Part shown: piece by piece, positions 1 to 9,277 of the stretch
How positions within the stretch are numbered: position 1 is the first letter of the stretch
Layout of the letters: each line of letters opens with the position of its first letter
Source: Scandinavium manionii
Lineage (GTDB): Bacteria > Pseudomonadota > Gammaproteobacteria > Enterobacterales > Enterobacteriaceae
Length of the DNA: 64,000 bases
NCBI RefSeq assembly: GCF_024764775.1
Contig: NZ_JALIGC010000038.1
Coordinates: 124,001-188,000 of the forward strand
Direction of reading: 5' to 3'
The notes under the pieces: generated by a model
Told to the model about the DNA's origin: nothing
What the model saw: only the letters and a program-made list of their open reading frames with translations
Databases searched by the model: none
Translations under genes and position numbers: made by a program

Positions 1-37
1 CGATGATGACAACGTTTTTATCCTGGTAATCAGTCAT
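1..37 (-). CDS. murD: MurD, UDP-N-acetylmuramoylalanine-D-glutamate ligase (N-terminal fragment)
   Basis: Only the first twelve codons lie in the window. They read MTDYQDKNVVII, close to the E. coli MurD start (MADYQGKNVVII). Two adjacent ATG codons are possible (40-38 and 37-35); the second matches the E. coli start. The upstream ATG overlaps the mraY stop as TAATG, so translation is probably coupled to mraY. MurD adds D-glutamate to UDP-MurNAc-L-Ala in the cytoplasm. Confidence 0.85.
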   Translation of the reverse strand, partial: MTDYQDKNVVII

Positions 38-39
38 CA

Positions 40-1122
40 TTAACGCACCTTCAGCGTGGCCAGGCCAATCAGGACCAGCATCAGCGAGATAATCCAGAAG
101 CGCACGATCACGCGCGGTTCCGGCCAGCCTTTCAGCTCATAGTGGTGATGAATTGGCGCCATACGGAAGATGCGCTGACCGCGCAGCTTAAAGGAGCCGA
201 CCTGCAAAATGACCGACAGGGTTTCAACCACAAACACGCCGCCCATGATCAACAGCAGGAACTCCTGACGCAGCAGCACGGCGATAATGCCGAGCGCGCC
301 GCCCAGCGCCAGAGAGCCCACGTCGCCCATGAAGACTTGAGCCGGATAGGTGTTGAACCATAAGAAACCTAAACCGGCCCCGACGATCGCCGTACAGACG
401 ATCACCAGCTCACCGGCATGGCGTAAATATGGAATGTGCAGGTAGTTGGCAAAGTTCATGTTACCGGTAGCCCATGCCACCAGTGCGAAGCCCGCCGCCA
501 CGAAGACCGTTGGCATAATCGCCAGGCCGTCGAGGCCATCCGTCAGGTTTACCGCATTGCCGGTGCCGACAATCACGAAGTAGGCCAGCACGATGTAGAA
601 GATGCCGAGTTGCGGCATGACGTCTTTAAAGAACGGCACAACCAGCTCGGTGGCTGGCGTATCTTTTCCGACCATGTAAAGCGCGAAGGCCACGCCCAGC
701 GCAATCACCGACATCCAGAAGTATTTCCAGCGGGCAATCAGGCCTTTGGTGTCTTTACGCACCACTTTGCGGTAGTCATCGACGAAGCCGATGATGCCGT
801 AACCCACCAGCACCACTAGCACGCACCAGACATACGGGTTAGATGGGTAAGCCCACAGCAGAACAGACACCACAATGGCGGTCAGGATCATGATCCCGCC
901 CATGGTCGGCGTGCCGCGTTTACTGAAATGCGACTCCGGGCCGTCGTTACGTACGACCTGGCCAAACGCTAATTTTTGCAGACGGGCAATCATACGCGGG
1001 CCCATCCACAGGGAGATGAACAGCGCGGTCAGCAGGCTGACGATGGCACGAAACGTCAGATAGGAAAAGACGTTAAAGCCTGAGTAATATTTGACCAAAT
1101 GTTCGGCCAGCCAAACTAACAT
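40..1122 (-). CDS. mraY: MraY, phospho-N-acetylmuramoyl-pentapeptide-transferase
   Basis: 360 residues, the E. coli length. It moves phospho-MurNAc-pentapeptide from UDP to undecaprenyl phosphate, making lipid I at the inner membrane. Visible hallmarks are the Asp pair at 115-116 (DDYRKV), the NLTDGLDGLA stretch near 192-201, and the triple His at 325-327 (MAPIHHHYELKG). The protein has about ten hydrophobic segments. The start overlaps the end of murF by 7 bp, and the stop overlaps a possible murD ATG, so it lies inside the dcw operon and is likely translated by coupling. Confidence 0.97.
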   Translation of the reverse strand: MLVWLAEHLVKYYSGFNVFSYLTFRAIVSLLTALFISLWMGPRMIARLQKLAFGQVVRNDGPESHFSKRGTPTMGGIMILTAIVVSVLLWAYPSNPYVWCVLVVLVGYGIIGFVDDYRKVVRKDTKGLIARWKYFWMSVIALGVAFALYMVGKDTPATELVVPFFKDVMPQLGIFYIVLAYFVIVGTGNAVNLTDGLDGLAIMPTVFVAAGFALVAWATGNMNFANYLHIPYLRHAGELVIVCTAIVGAGLGFLWFNTYPAQVFMGDVGSLALGGALGIIAVLLRQEFLLLIMGGVFVVETLSVILQVGSFKLRGQRIFRMAPIHHHYELKGWPEPRVIVRFWIISLMLVLIGLATLKVR

Positions 1123-2474
1123 GTTCCGTTCTCCTGTAGAGCGCGAACCACCTCTTCCATGGCAGCGCTACGTGAACCTTTCACTAAAATGGTAATAATC
1201 TGATGCTCTTCGATAAGCGTTTTCAGACGTGAAATCGCTGCTGGCTTGTCGGCAAAATACTCGCCAACGCCGCTGGCATCGCTAATCGTTTTACTGAGGG
1301 TGCCGACGCTGATGACGCAGTCGATGCCCGCCGCTTTCGCCGCTTCACCCACCTGGTTATGGCAGGCTTCGCTTTCCTCGCCGAGCTCTGCCATGTCGCC
1401 AACGACCATCACGCGGAAGCCGGGCATTTCAGATAACACCTGCGCCGCCGCGGTCATTGAACCCACGTTGGCATTGTAGGAGTCATCGAGCAGAAGCTGG
1501 TTTTCGGCCAGTTCAATCGGGAACAGACGGCCCGGCACGGCTTTCAGCGTGGCGAGACCCGCTTTCACTGCCGCTAAATCCGCACCAACCGCCATCGTCA
1601 GCGCCGCTGCGGCCAGCGCATTGGCGATGTTGTGACGGCCAGGCAGCGGCAGCGGCACGTCGACGTTGCCGACCGGAGTCTGCAACGTGAATTCGGTGCC
1701 GTGGCTGGTGACGTGAATGTTGTTGGCCGTGAAATCACTGTTCGCTGCATTCGGCGAGAAGCGCCACACTTTGCGGGAGCCAATCACGCTCTGCCAGTTC
1801 AGCCAGTCGTTATTATCGGCGTTCATAATCGCGATGCCGTTCAGCGGCAGGCCGCTGTAGATTTCACCTTTCGCTTTGGCAACACCCGCCAGAGAGCCGA
1901 AGCCTTCCAGATGCGCGGCAGCCAGGTTATTCACCAATGCAGCTTCCGGACGCGTCAGGTCGACGGTCCAGGCAATTTCGCCCTGATGGTTCGCGCCTAA
2001 TTCAATCACCGCAAATTCGTGTTCTTTGGTCAGACGCAGCAGCGTCATGGGCACGCCGATGTCATTATTCAGATTGCCTGCGGTGTAAAGCGTGTTGCCA
2101 CACTGGCTGAGAATAGATGCCGCCATCTCTTTCACCGAAGTTTTACCGGAAGAACCGGTTAATGCGACAACGCGCGTTGGCACCTGCTGACGCACCCAGG
2201 CTGCCAGCTCGCCAAAAGCCAGTCGGGTGTCTTTCACCACCACCTGCGGTAAATGACAGTCCAGTTTACGGCTCACCAGCAGTGCGCCTGCGCCAGCGGC
2301 TTCGGCCTGTTCGGCAAAATCGTGGGCGTCGAAACGCTCACCTTTGAGGGCCACAAACAGGCAGCCCGCCGTGATTTTGCGAGTATCCGTGGTCACGGCA
2401 TCAATCGTGGTGTCCTGGCCCAACAGCTCGCCGTTAAGGATCTCAGCAATTTGGCTCAGTGGAAGGCTAATCAT
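1116..2474 (-). CDS. murF: MurF, UDP-MurNAc-tripeptide D-alanyl-D-alanine ligase
   Basis: 452 residues, as in E. coli. This cytoplasmic Mur ligase adds D-Ala-D-Ala to UDP-MurNAc-tripeptide and completes the soluble peptidoglycan precursor. The ATP-binding motif TGSSGKTS is at about 106-113, after an N-terminal substrate domain. A central ligase domain and a C-terminal domain ending near VKGSRSAAMEEV follow. It overlaps murE by 4 bp and mraY by 7 bp, the tight packing usual for this operon. Confidence 0.97.
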   Translation of the reverse strand: MISLPLSQIAEILNGELLGQDTTIDAVTTDTRKITAGCLFVALKGERFDAHDFAEQAEAAGAGALLVSRKLDCHLPQVVVKDTRLAFGELAAWVRQQVPTRVVALTGSSGKTSVKEMAASILSQCGNTLYTAGNLNNDIGVPMTLLRLTKEHEFAVIELGANHQGEIAWTVDLTRPEAALVNNLAAAHLEGFGSLAGVAKAKGEIYSGLPLNGIAIMNADNNDWLNWQSVIGSRKVWRFSPNAANSDFTANNIHVTSHGTEFTLQTPVGNVDVPLPLPGRHNIANALAAAALTMAVGADLAAVKAGLATLKAVPGRLFPIELAENQLLLDDSYNANVGSMTAAAQVLSEMPGFRVMVVGDMAELGEESEACHNQVGEAAKAAGIDCVISVGTLSKTISDASGVGEYFADKPAAISRLKTLIEEHQIITILVKGSRSAAMEEVVRALQENGTC

Positions 2475-3958
2475 ACGACGACTCCCAGCAGACGCGCCGC
2501 GGTGACGCGGTCGGAATAGTCGAGACGGCGATTGCCAACGATTTGGTAGTCTTCGTGACCTTTACCGGCCAGCAGAACGACATCATTCTCTTTCGCCTGC
2601 ATGATGGTGGCAGTCACGGCTTCCGCGCGGCCTTCCATCACTTTCGCCCGGCCTGCGTCGAGCATTCCGGTGAGAATATCGTTGATGATGGCGCGCGGCT
2701 CTTCAGTTCGGGGGTTGTCGTCCGTCACCACGGCGATATCCGCGAACTGTTCAGCAATGGCACCCATCAGTGGACGCTTGCCTTTGTCGCGATCGCCGCC
2801 GCAGCCAAATACGCACCACAGCGTACCGGTGCAGTGCAGTCGTGCGGCTTCGAGCGCTTTTTCCAGAGCATCCGGCGTATGGGCATAATCCACCACTACG
2901 GTCGGTTTTCCTGGTGCGCTGAACACTTCCATACGGCCGCAAACCGGCTGCAAACGCGCCGCAGATTTCAGCAGGTCAGCCAGCGGGTAATCCAGCGCCA
3001 GCAGCGTCGCCAGGGCCAGCAGCAGATTGCTGACGTTAAACGCCCCCATCAGGCGGCTTTCGATTTCGCCTTCGCCCCAGCTGGAGTCGAAGTGAATGGT
3101 CGCCCCGCTGTCGTGATAGTTCACCGCAGTGGCTTTCAGCCAGCGGCCATGACAGTTCGGATTAATGTGGTCTTCCATCGACACCGCGACGGCGTCCGGC
3201 AGTTTTTCCAGCCAGCGACGGCCCACTTCGTCATCGGCGTTAATAATCGCCTGGCCGAAATGGTGCGTGGAATAGAGCATCCACTTCGCCGCTTCGTAGT
3301 GTTCCATGTCGCCGTGGTAATCAAGGTGATCGCGGCTGAGATTGGTAAACACCGAAGCGACAAATTTCAGCGCCGATACGCGATGCTGAACCAGGCCGTG
3401 AGATGACACTTCCATCGCCGCAAACGAGGCGCCCTGCCCTGCCAGGCCAGATAGCACATGCTGTACGTCGACCGCAGAACCGGTGGTATTTTCGGTTGGA
3501 ATGACTTTATCCAGCAGGCCATTGCCCACCGTGCCCATCACGGCGCTGGTTTCACCGAGCAGCTGCGCCCATTGCGCCAGAAGCTGGGTAGTGGTGGTTT
3601 TGCCGTTAGTCCCGGTCACGCCGACCAGGCTCAGTTGTTCTGAAGGCTGGTTGTAGAAACGTCCCGCCAGGGCGGACAAACGTTCGTTGAGCTGGCTGAG
3701 ATAGATGACCGGCACGCCGTGCATTTCGCGGATTTCGCCATCCGCAGCGTCATCTTTTGCTTCAGCAATAATGGCAGCTACACCTTGCGCTATCGCCTGC
3801 GGGATATATCGACGCCCGTCCGCCTGATGACCTAAAACAGCCACGAAAAGATCGCCCGACGCCGCTACACGGCTGTCGAGTGTCATCTCTCGCAGTGTCC
3901 GCTCCGGTGCATTCGGCACCCACGGAGCAAGAAGGTCGCGCAAATTACGATCTGCCAC
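2471..3958 (-). CDS. murE: MurE, UDP-MurNAc-L-Ala-D-Glu:meso-diaminopimelate ligase
   Basis: 495 residues with a GTG start, as in E. coli. It adds meso-diaminopimelate to the UDP-MurNAc dipeptide. Visible features are the P-loop GTNGKTT at 116-122, the Lys at 225 (YEAAKW) that is carbamylated in the family, and the DNPR motif at 414-417 that selects meso-DAP over lysine. The product fits a Gram-negative cell wall. The start overlaps the end of ftsI by 14 bp and the stop overlaps murF by 4 bp. Confidence 0.97.
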   Translation of the reverse strand: MADRNLRDLLAPWVPNAPERTLREMTLDSRVAASGDLFVAVLGHQADGRRYIPQAIAQGVAAIIAEAKDDAADGEIREMHGVPVIYLSQLNERLSALAGRFYNQPSEQLSLVGVTGTNGKTTTTQLLAQWAQLLGETSAVMGTVGNGLLDKVIPTENTTGSAVDVQHVLSGLAGQGASFAAMEVSSHGLVQHRVSALKFVASVFTNLSRDHLDYHGDMEHYEAAKWMLYSTHHFGQAIINADDEVGRRWLEKLPDAVAVSMEDHINPNCHGRWLKATAVNYHDSGATIHFDSSWGEGEIESRLMGAFNVSNLLLALATLLALDYPLADLLKSAARLQPVCGRMEVFSAPGKPTVVVDYAHTPDALEKALEAARLHCTGTLWCVFGCGGDRDKGKRPLMGAIAEQFADIAVVTDDNPRTEEPRAIINDILTGMLDAGRAKVMEGRAEAVTATIMQAKENDVVLLAGKGHEDYQIVGNRRLDYSDRVTAARLLGVVV

Positions 3959-5711
3959 CTGTTCCCTCGCCTTGATTCGTCACAAATTCACTTTTTTCGC
4001 CCGTTGCCAGCGCATCCGGTTCAATGTTCATGGTGCGCAGAACGCCGCCCATGATGGCACCGAACACCGGCGCGGAAACGGCGCCGCCGTAGTATTTCCC
4101 TGCCTGCGGATCGTTGATGACCACCACCAGCGCGAAACGCGGCTGGCTGGCTGGCGCAACGCCCGCGGTATAAGCAATGTATTTGTTGATGTACTTACCG
4201 TCTGGACCCACTTTCTTCGCCGTACCGGTTTTAATCGCGATGCGGTAGCCTTTGATGGCCGCCTTCACGCCGCCGCCGCCAGGCAGCGCCACGCTTTCCA
4301 TCATGTGAACCACGGTACGAACGATAGGCTCCGGGAAGATACGCTCACCGGGAACCGGGGGATCAACTTTGGTTATCGACAGCGGGCGATAGACCCCGTA
4401 GCTGCCAATCGTTGCGTAGACCCGCGCTAACTGTAACGGCGTTACCATTAGCCCGTAGCCGAAAGAGAAGGTGGCCCTCTCTATGTCAGACCACCGTTGT
4501 TTTTGAGGATATAAGCCACTGCGTTCTCCGACCAACCCCAAATTGGTCGCTTTTCCCAGTCCAAAACGTGAGTAAGTATCTACTAACGCTGAGGACGGCA
4601 TCGCTAACGCCAGCTTGGAGACACCGACGTTACTCGACTTCTGTAGTACCCCGGTCAGGGTTAATTCGCTGTATCGCGCCACGTCTTTGATTTCGTGGCC
4701 GTTAATTCGGTATGGAATGGTGTTCAGGACCGTGTTTTCATTGACGATACCGCGTTGCAGCGCGGTCATCACCACCATCGGTTTGACGGTCGAACCGGGT
4801 TCGAAGACGTCAGTAATGGTGCGGTTACGCATAATGTCTTTCTGCGTACCGGACAGATTATTCGGGTTGTAGGAGGGGCTGTTGGCCATCGCCAGCACTT
4901 CACCCGTGGTGACATCCACCAGCACCGCGCTACCGGATTCCGCTTTGTTAAACGCCACGGCGTTATTCAGTTCGCGATAAACCAGAGCCTGCAGCCGTTC
5001 GTCAATGCTCAACGCCAGGTTGTGTGCGGCCTGACTGTCTGTCGAGGAGATATCTTCAATCACGCGACCGTAACGGTCTTTACGCACGATACGCTCACCC
5101 GACTGGCCAGTCAGCCATTTATCAAAGCTCTTTTCAACGCCTTCGATCCCCTGGCTATCAACGTTAGTAAAACCGATGAGGTGAGCGGTTACTTCTCCGG
5201 ATGGATAGTAACGACGAGATTCTTCACGTAAATGAATCCCTGGCAGCTTAAGCTTTTTGATGTAGTCGGCCATGTCAGGGTTGACCTGACGCGCCAGATA
5301 GATAAAGCGCATCCGCGGATTGGTATTGATACGTGCAGCCAGCTGGTCGAGCGGCATGTTCAGCGCGTCGGCTAATGCTTTCCAGCGGTTATCGATGCTG
5401 ACGCCACCTGCATCATGCAATTCTTTCGGATCGGCCCAGATAGCCTTCACCGGCACACTCACCGCCAGTGGGCGGCCAGAGCGGTCGGTTATCATGCCGC
5501 GCGAGGTAGTGACTTCCTGCACGCGCAGGGAGCGCATATCGCCCTGACGCACCAGCATGTCAGGGTTGATTATCTGCAACCATGCTACACGACCCAGCAG
5601 AAACGCCATCGCCAGCAAAATACAGCCGCAAAGCAACGCAAAACGCCAACTGATAAAGTTGGCCTGTGCTTCCTGACGTTTTGATTTAAGCGTCTTTGCC
5701 GCTGCTTTCAT
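3945..5711 (-). CDS. ftsI: FtsI (PBP3), septal peptidoglycan transpeptidase
   Basis: 588 residues, the E. coli length. It is the divisome transpeptidase that crosslinks septal peptidoglycan and is a target of beta-lactams. A short cytoplasmic head is followed by one membrane segment at about 21-42 and a periplasmic dimerisation domain. The transpeptidase domain carries all three active-site motifs: STVK at 307-310 (Ser307 nucleophile), SSN at 359-361 and KTGT at 494-497. It sits 15 bp after ftsL and overlaps murE. Confidence 0.98.
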   Translation of the reverse strand: MKAAAKTLKSKRQEAQANFISWRFALLCGCILLAMAFLLGRVAWLQIINPDMLVRQGDMRSLRVQEVTTSRGMITDRSGRPLAVSVPVKAIWADPKELHDAGGVSIDNRWKALADALNMPLDQLAARINTNPRMRFIYLARQVNPDMADYIKKLKLPGIHLREESRRYYPSGEVTAHLIGFTNVDSQGIEGVEKSFDKWLTGQSGERIVRKDRYGRVIEDISSTDSQAAHNLALSIDERLQALVYRELNNAVAFNKAESGSAVLVDVTTGEVLAMANSPSYNPNNLSGTQKDIMRNRTITDVFEPGSTVKPMVVMTALQRGIVNENTVLNTIPYRINGHEIKDVARYSELTLTGVLQKSSNVGVSKLALAMPSSALVDTYSRFGLGKATNLGLVGERSGLYPQKQRWSDIERATFSFGYGLMVTPLQLARVYATIGSYGVYRPLSITKVDPPVPGERIFPEPIVRTVVHMMESVALPGGGGVKAAIKGYRIAIKTGTAKKVGPDGKYINKYIAYTAGVAPASQPRFALVVVINDPQAGKYYGGAVSAPVFGAIMGGVLRTMNIEPDALATGEKSEFVTNQGEGTGGRS

Positions 5712-5726
5712 GCGTCGTGATAATCC

Positions 5727-6092
5727 TTATTTTTGTACAACGATATTTTCCTGGGAAGGATCGACATGCTGCATTTGCAGCTTCTCCGTGGCGATCCGCT
5801 CAACCCGGCTATGGTCGCCGAGTGCATTCTCTTCAAGGATCAGGTTACGCCACTCAATATCCAGAGCATCGCGTTCCAGAACCAGCTGTTCACGTTGTGC
5901 GGTCAGCAAACGGGTATGGTGCGCCGTCGTGACCACCGTTATTGCCGACAAAATAATGCAAATGAACAGGCAGAGTGGCAGCTTCCCAAACCGCAAAAGG
6001 TCGTCGCCGATCACGCCAGGCAAGGCATGGCGTTCGTTGCTTCCTAACGACCCTTTCACTTTGCTTAGGGCTTCTGACACTCTGCTGATCAT
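5727..6092 (-). CDS. ftsL: FtsL, divisome membrane protein
   Basis: 121 residues, the E. coli length. FtsL forms the FtsQBL complex that activates FtsWI at the septum. A cytoplasmic N-terminus of about 35 residues is followed by one hydrophobic segment (LPLCLFICIILSAITVVTTAH). A charged, Leu/Glu-rich coiled-coil region then follows in the periplasm. The start overlaps the end of rsmH by 4 bp, so the genes are probably co-translated. Confidence 0.95.
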   Translation of the reverse strand: MISRVSEALSKVKGSLGSNERHALPGVIGDDLLRFGKLPLCLFICIILSAITVVTTAHHTRLLTAQREQLVLERDALDIEWRNLILEENALGDHSRVERIATEKLQMQHVDPSQENIVVQK

Positions 6093-7030
6093 GCGTTCGT
6101 CCTCTCTGCAATACGCAGTACTGAACTACGAGCGCGTGGATTCTCTGCCACTTCTTGTTCGCCCGGCATCAACTTGCCTAGTGCTCGCAGATAACGGCCA
6201 CCCAGCTTCCTGAGTTGCTCTTCGGTCATCGGTAACCCTGCCGGAACCTGCGGACCGCGGCTTTGCTCACGCATAAAGCGTTTCACAATGCGGTCTTCCA
6301 GCGAGTGGAAACTGATGATGGAGAGCCGCCCACCCGGGGCAAGCACGCTGAGCGAGCTTTTTAGCGCCTGCTCTATCTCCTCAAGTTCACTGTTCACCCA
6401 GATGCGCACCGCCTGGAAAGTACGGGTCGCAGGATGTTTGAATTTGTCTTTCACCGGCATCGCCGCAGCAATGACTTCCGCCAGTTCTTTGGTGCGGGTC
6501 ATTGGCTCAATGCGATTACGCTCAACGATGGCGCGGGCAATACGTTTGCCAAAGCGCTCTTCACCAAAGGTTTTGATAACCCAGGCGATATCCGCTTCTT
6601 CCGCGTTCAGCAGCCACTCGGCTGCTGACTGGCCGCGCGAGGGATCCATCCGCATATCCAGCGGGCCGTCACGCATAAAGGAGAAGCCGCGTTCAGCGTC
6701 GTCAAGCTGTGGTGAAGAGACACCAAGATCGAGCAGAATGCCGTCGATCTTGCCTGTAAGGCCGCGCTCGCTAACGTAATCAGCAAGCGCGGAAAAAGGT
6801 CCATGCACAATGGAAAAGCGGGAGTCATCGATGGCGTTCGCCACAGCGATAGCTTCTGGATCCCTGTCGATAGCCAACAACTGCCCTTCCGCTCCCAGTT
6901 GCGAAAGGATCAGGCGTGAGTGACCACCACGACCAAAAGTGCCGTCAATGTAGATACCGTCAGGACGAATGTTCAGACCGTTTACAGCCTCGTCCAGCAG
7001 TACCGTTGTATGTTTAAAATTTTCCATCAT
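6089..7030 (-). CDS. rsmH: RsmH (MraW), 16S rRNA N4-methyltransferase of C1402
   Basis: 313 residues from the ATG at 7030, the E. coli length, starting MMENFKHTTVLLDEAVNGL. A longer in-frame start 37 codons upstream lies inside mraZ and is rejected. The SAM-binding GTFGRGGHS motif is at about 30-38. The family signatures LLDLGVSSPQLD and ISFHSLEDRIVK are present. The enzyme methylates N4 of C1402 in the ribosomal P site. The start follows the mraZ stop by one base. Confidence 0.96.
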   Translation of the reverse strand: MMENFKHTTVLLDEAVNGLNIRPDGIYIDGTFGRGGHSRLILSQLGAEGQLLAIDRDPEAIAVANAIDDSRFSIVHGPFSALADYVSERGLTGKIDGILLDLGVSSPQLDDAERGFSFMRDGPLDMRMDPSRGQSAAEWLLNAEEADIAWVIKTFGEERFGKRIARAIVERNRIEPMTRTKELAEVIAAAMPVKDKFKHPATRTFQAVRIWVNSELEEIEQALKSSLSVLAPGGRLSIISFHSLEDRIVKRFMREQSRGPQVPAGLPMTEEQLRKLGGRYLRALGKLMPGEQEVAENPRARSSVLRIAERTNA

Positions 7031-7031
7031 T

Positions 7032-7490
7032 TTATAAGGACAAATCCTGCAACCGCTCCGACAATTCTCCAGAGGCGGACTGCTCAGCGTCGATATCTTC
7101 CTTGACCCGTTGATACCAGGTCGTTTCATCCCACAGTTCAAACTTGTTGAACTGTCCGACCAGCATCACTTCTTTGGTCAGTCCGGCGTGTTGCCGTAAA
7201 ACCGGCGCAATCAGCAAACGACCGGCGTTGTCCATTTGACATTCGCTGGCATGCCCCAGCAACAGACGCTGTACGCGGCGTTCTGCGGGGTTCATGCTCG
7301 ACAGTCGCGACAATTTTTGCTCGATGATTTCCCATTCGGGCAGCGGGTAAAGCAGCAGGCATGGGTGATGGATGTCAATGGTGCAAACCAATTGACCAGC
7401 AGCGTTCTCAAGCAGCAAATCCCGGTATCGGGTTGGGACGGCTAAACGCCCCTTGCTGTCGAGATTGACTAACGTAGCTCCACGGAACAT
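7032..7490 (-). CDS. mraZ: MraZ, transcriptional regulator of the dcw cluster
   Basis: 152 residues from the ATG at 7490, matching E. coli (MFRGATLVNLDSKGRLAVP). A start 12 codons further upstream would fall within the MraZ-binding repeats and is rejected. The protein has two AbrB-like swapped-hairpin domains, each with the conserved DxxGR signature (DSKGR near 13 and DNAGR near 90). It is the first gene of the cluster and represses its own promoter by binding TGGGN repeats, which are visible upstream. Confidence 0.96.
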   Translation of the reverse strand: MFRGATLVNLDSKGRLAVPTRYRDLLLENAAGQLVCTIDIHHPCLLLYPLPEWEIIEQKLSRLSSMNPAERRVQRLLLGHASECQMDNAGRLLIAPVLRQHAGLTKEVMLVGQFNKFELWDETTWYQRVKEDIDAEQSASGELSERLQDLSL

Positions 7491-7508
7491 GCCAGCCTCA
7501 CCCCTTTT

Positions 7509-7533
7509 CTCCACTTTCGCCCACAAATCCCCA
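7509..7533 (-). promoter_or_regulatory. MraZ-binding direct repeats
   Basis: Read on the minus strand, three TGGGN-type pentamers stand exactly 10 bp apart: TGGGG (7533-7529), TGGGC (7523-7519) and TGGAG (7513-7509). This is the known MraZ operator layout (TGGGN separated by 5 nt). They lie between the Pmra -10 and the mraZ start, so binding would block early elongation or initiation. The third repeat departs from TGGG. Confidence 0.85.
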
Positions 7534-7541
7534 CCTCAAGG

Positions 7542-7571
7542 AGTTTACGGAGCGGAGGAAAAGCTTGTCAA
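7542..7571 (-). promoter_or_regulatory. Pmra promoter of the dcw cluster
   Basis: On the minus strand a perfect -35 TTGACA (7571-7566) is followed after 18 bp by TAAACT (7547-7542) as -10. It sits just upstream of the MraZ repeats and about 50 bp from the mraZ ATG. It should drive the whole mraZ-to-murD block. Confidence 0.8.
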
Positions 7572-8053
7572 GCCAGCACTGATGCCATATGAGTCCGAAA
7601 ACTCAATAATAAGCACCAATATTCGCCTTGATTAATTTCTGTCCAGCGAACGAGGCAAAATAACGTCATGAATAGTGGCGAGAAAAAAACCAACAGGTTC
7701 GTAACGATTTTGAACAACTCAATTTCACAAAGGTGAAAATATAAAGTGTCAGTTTGCGACGTGCGCGGCATTTTAGGACATTCTCCTCCGCGTTAATAGC
7801 CCTTGCTGGAACTGTTTCTACCAGCCCAGAGCCCTTAAAGCGTGAGGAAATGTGAGCGCGTGAATGAAGTGACTGTTAATTCTGCAAAAGGCGGCAAGAA
7901 TGTAACAAAACAATACAAAAGAAAACGTTCTTTACTTTTCATTAACCTAAATTAATACCGCCAGGCTTCGTTAAAAAGAAAGATAATAGTGATTGGCTGA
8001 ATCTTAAGGAATTGTCTGAATAAGTATTTTCATCTTTTTCTGGAAGGAAATTA
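7572..8053. other. Gene-free stretch between cra and Pmra
   Basis: About 480 bp, AT-rich in its right half (around 7,890-8,050), with no reading frame that looks coding. E. coli has a similarly long empty stretch here. No hairpin-plus-U-tract or known operator was recognised apart from the flanking elements listed separately. It may hold upstream promoter elements or an untranslated RNA, but nothing in the sequence proves that. Confidence 0.5.
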
Positions 8054-8083
8054 GGAAAGGCAATTCGATTCACTTGCCTTTCC
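8054..8083 (-). terminator. Probable terminator of cra
   Basis: A perfect 10-bp inverted repeat (GGAAAGGCAA at 8054-8063 and TTGCCTTTCC at 8074-8083) encloses a 10-nt loop just after the cra stop codon. The U tract on the cra side is poor (TAATTTCC), so termination efficiency is uncertain. Confidence 0.6.
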
Positions 8084-8092
8084 CATTATCGC

Positions 8093-9097
8093 TTAACGGC
8101 GGCTCAGACTTCCGCGACGATACAGATTACGGCGAATACGGCTGAGGCCTGGCTTTGGCTTACGAGGCTCATCCAGGCTTGCCAGCACGATTTCAAGCAC
8201 GCGTTCGGCAACATCACGATGACGCTGCGCCACGGCCAGAACAGGGCACTGGAGGAAGTCGAGAAGCTCATGATCGCCAAAGGTGGCGATAGCCAGTTCC
8301 GATGGCAGCTTCCCTTCTCGACGAAGCGTAACGTCCATCACACCCTGAAGCAGCGCAAAAGAGGTCGTAAATAGCGCCTGCGGCATCGGATGGGTTTCCA
8401 GCCATTTTTCAAACAGCTGAGCGGCGGCTTCACGCTCATAGCTGTTCGCATAAAGGAAATTCACTTCTCGCGGGTCATCTTTCCATGCGCTACGGAACCC
8501 CTGCTCACGCAGGAAGCTGACGGAAAGCTCCGGCAGCGCGCCAAGATACAGCACCGTGTCCGCCGGGAATTTACGCAGCTCAGCGCCCAGCGCTTCGGCG
8601 TCTTCCTGATCGGCACCGACGACGCTGGTGAAATGCTCGCGATCGAGCGCACGATCAAGGGCAACAATCGGGAAGGGATCGTTAGCCCAGCGCTGATAAA
8701 ACGGATGCTCAGGTGGCAATGATGTCGACACGATGATCGCATCCACCTGACGCTGGAGCAGATGCTCAATGCAGCGCATTTCGTTGTCAGGCTGATCCTC
8801 AGAGCAGGCGATCAGCAGCTGATAGCCACGCTGGCGCGCCTGGCGCTCGAGGTAATTCGCAATGCGGGTATAACTGGTGTTTTCGAGATCGGGGATAACC
8901 AGGCCAATGGAACGGGTACGGCCCGCGCGCAGACCGGCGGCGACGGCGTTGGGATGATAGTTATGCTCGCGCACAACGGCCATGACCTTGTCGACAGTTT
9001 TATCGCTGACGCGATACTGTTTCGCTTTTCCATTGATCACATAGCTCGCCGTGGTGCGTGACACGCCGGCAAGCCTGGCGATTTCATCCAGTTTCAC
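8093..9097 (-). CDS. cra: Cra (FruR), catabolite repressor/activator
   Basis: 334 residues with a GTG start, as in E. coli, preceded by a strong AAGGGG ribosome site. This LacI/GalR-family regulator directs carbon flow and responds to fructose-1-phosphate. The N-terminal helix-turn-helix (MKLDEIARLAGVSRTTASYV) and hinge are followed by the periplasmic-binding-like effector domain. It is near identical to E. coli Cra over the first 150 residues. It lies downstream of ilvIH in the same direction, separated by a terminator. Confidence 0.98.
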   Translation of the reverse strand: MKLDEIARLAGVSRTTASYVINGKAKQYRVSDKTVDKVMAVVREHNYHPNAVAAGLRAGRTRSIGLVIPDLENTSYTRIANYLERQARQRGYQLLIACSEDQPDNEMRCIEHLLQRQVDAIIVSTSLPPEHPFYQRWANDPFPIVALDRALDREHFTSVVGADQEDAEALGAELRKFPADTVLYLGALPELSVSFLREQGFRSAWKDDPREVNFLYANSYEREAAAQLFEKWLETHPMPQALFTTSFALLQGVMDVTLRREGKLPSELAIATFGDHELLDFLQCPVLAVAQRHRDVAERVLEIVLASLDEPRKPKPGLSRIRRNLYRRGSLSRR

Positions 9098-9223
9098 AAT
9101 TGCCCCTTGCTTAAAATGTACAATCCATAACCATTGTTAAATCATGGAATAAATTCCATAACATCTAAGCGCAGAATGCGCACAGCGGCAACCGCTTTTG
9201 TTGACACTTACCGCTGATTTCGC

Positions 9224-9253
9224 AAAAAAAAGCCCGACATCAAAGGTCGGGCT
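9224..9253 (-). terminator. Rho-independent terminator of ilvIH
   Basis: Read on the minus strand, AGCCCGAC and GTCGGGCT form a perfect 8-bp stem (9253-9246 with 9238-9231) with a 7-nt loop. A run of U (9230-9224) follows directly. It lies 25 bp after the ilvH stop and separates ilvIH from cra. Confidence 0.92.
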
Positions 9254-9277
9254 ACGGTTTTCAGATGAAACGCAGGC

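Noticed and set aside
2543..3406. 287-residue open frame on the plus strand
   Set aside because: Antisense to murE; His/Arg/Gln-rich with no recognisable domain.
7568..7771. 67-codon frame with hydrophobic stretch upstream of mraZ
   Set aside because: It runs through the Pmra -35 region, has no ribosome site and no family match.
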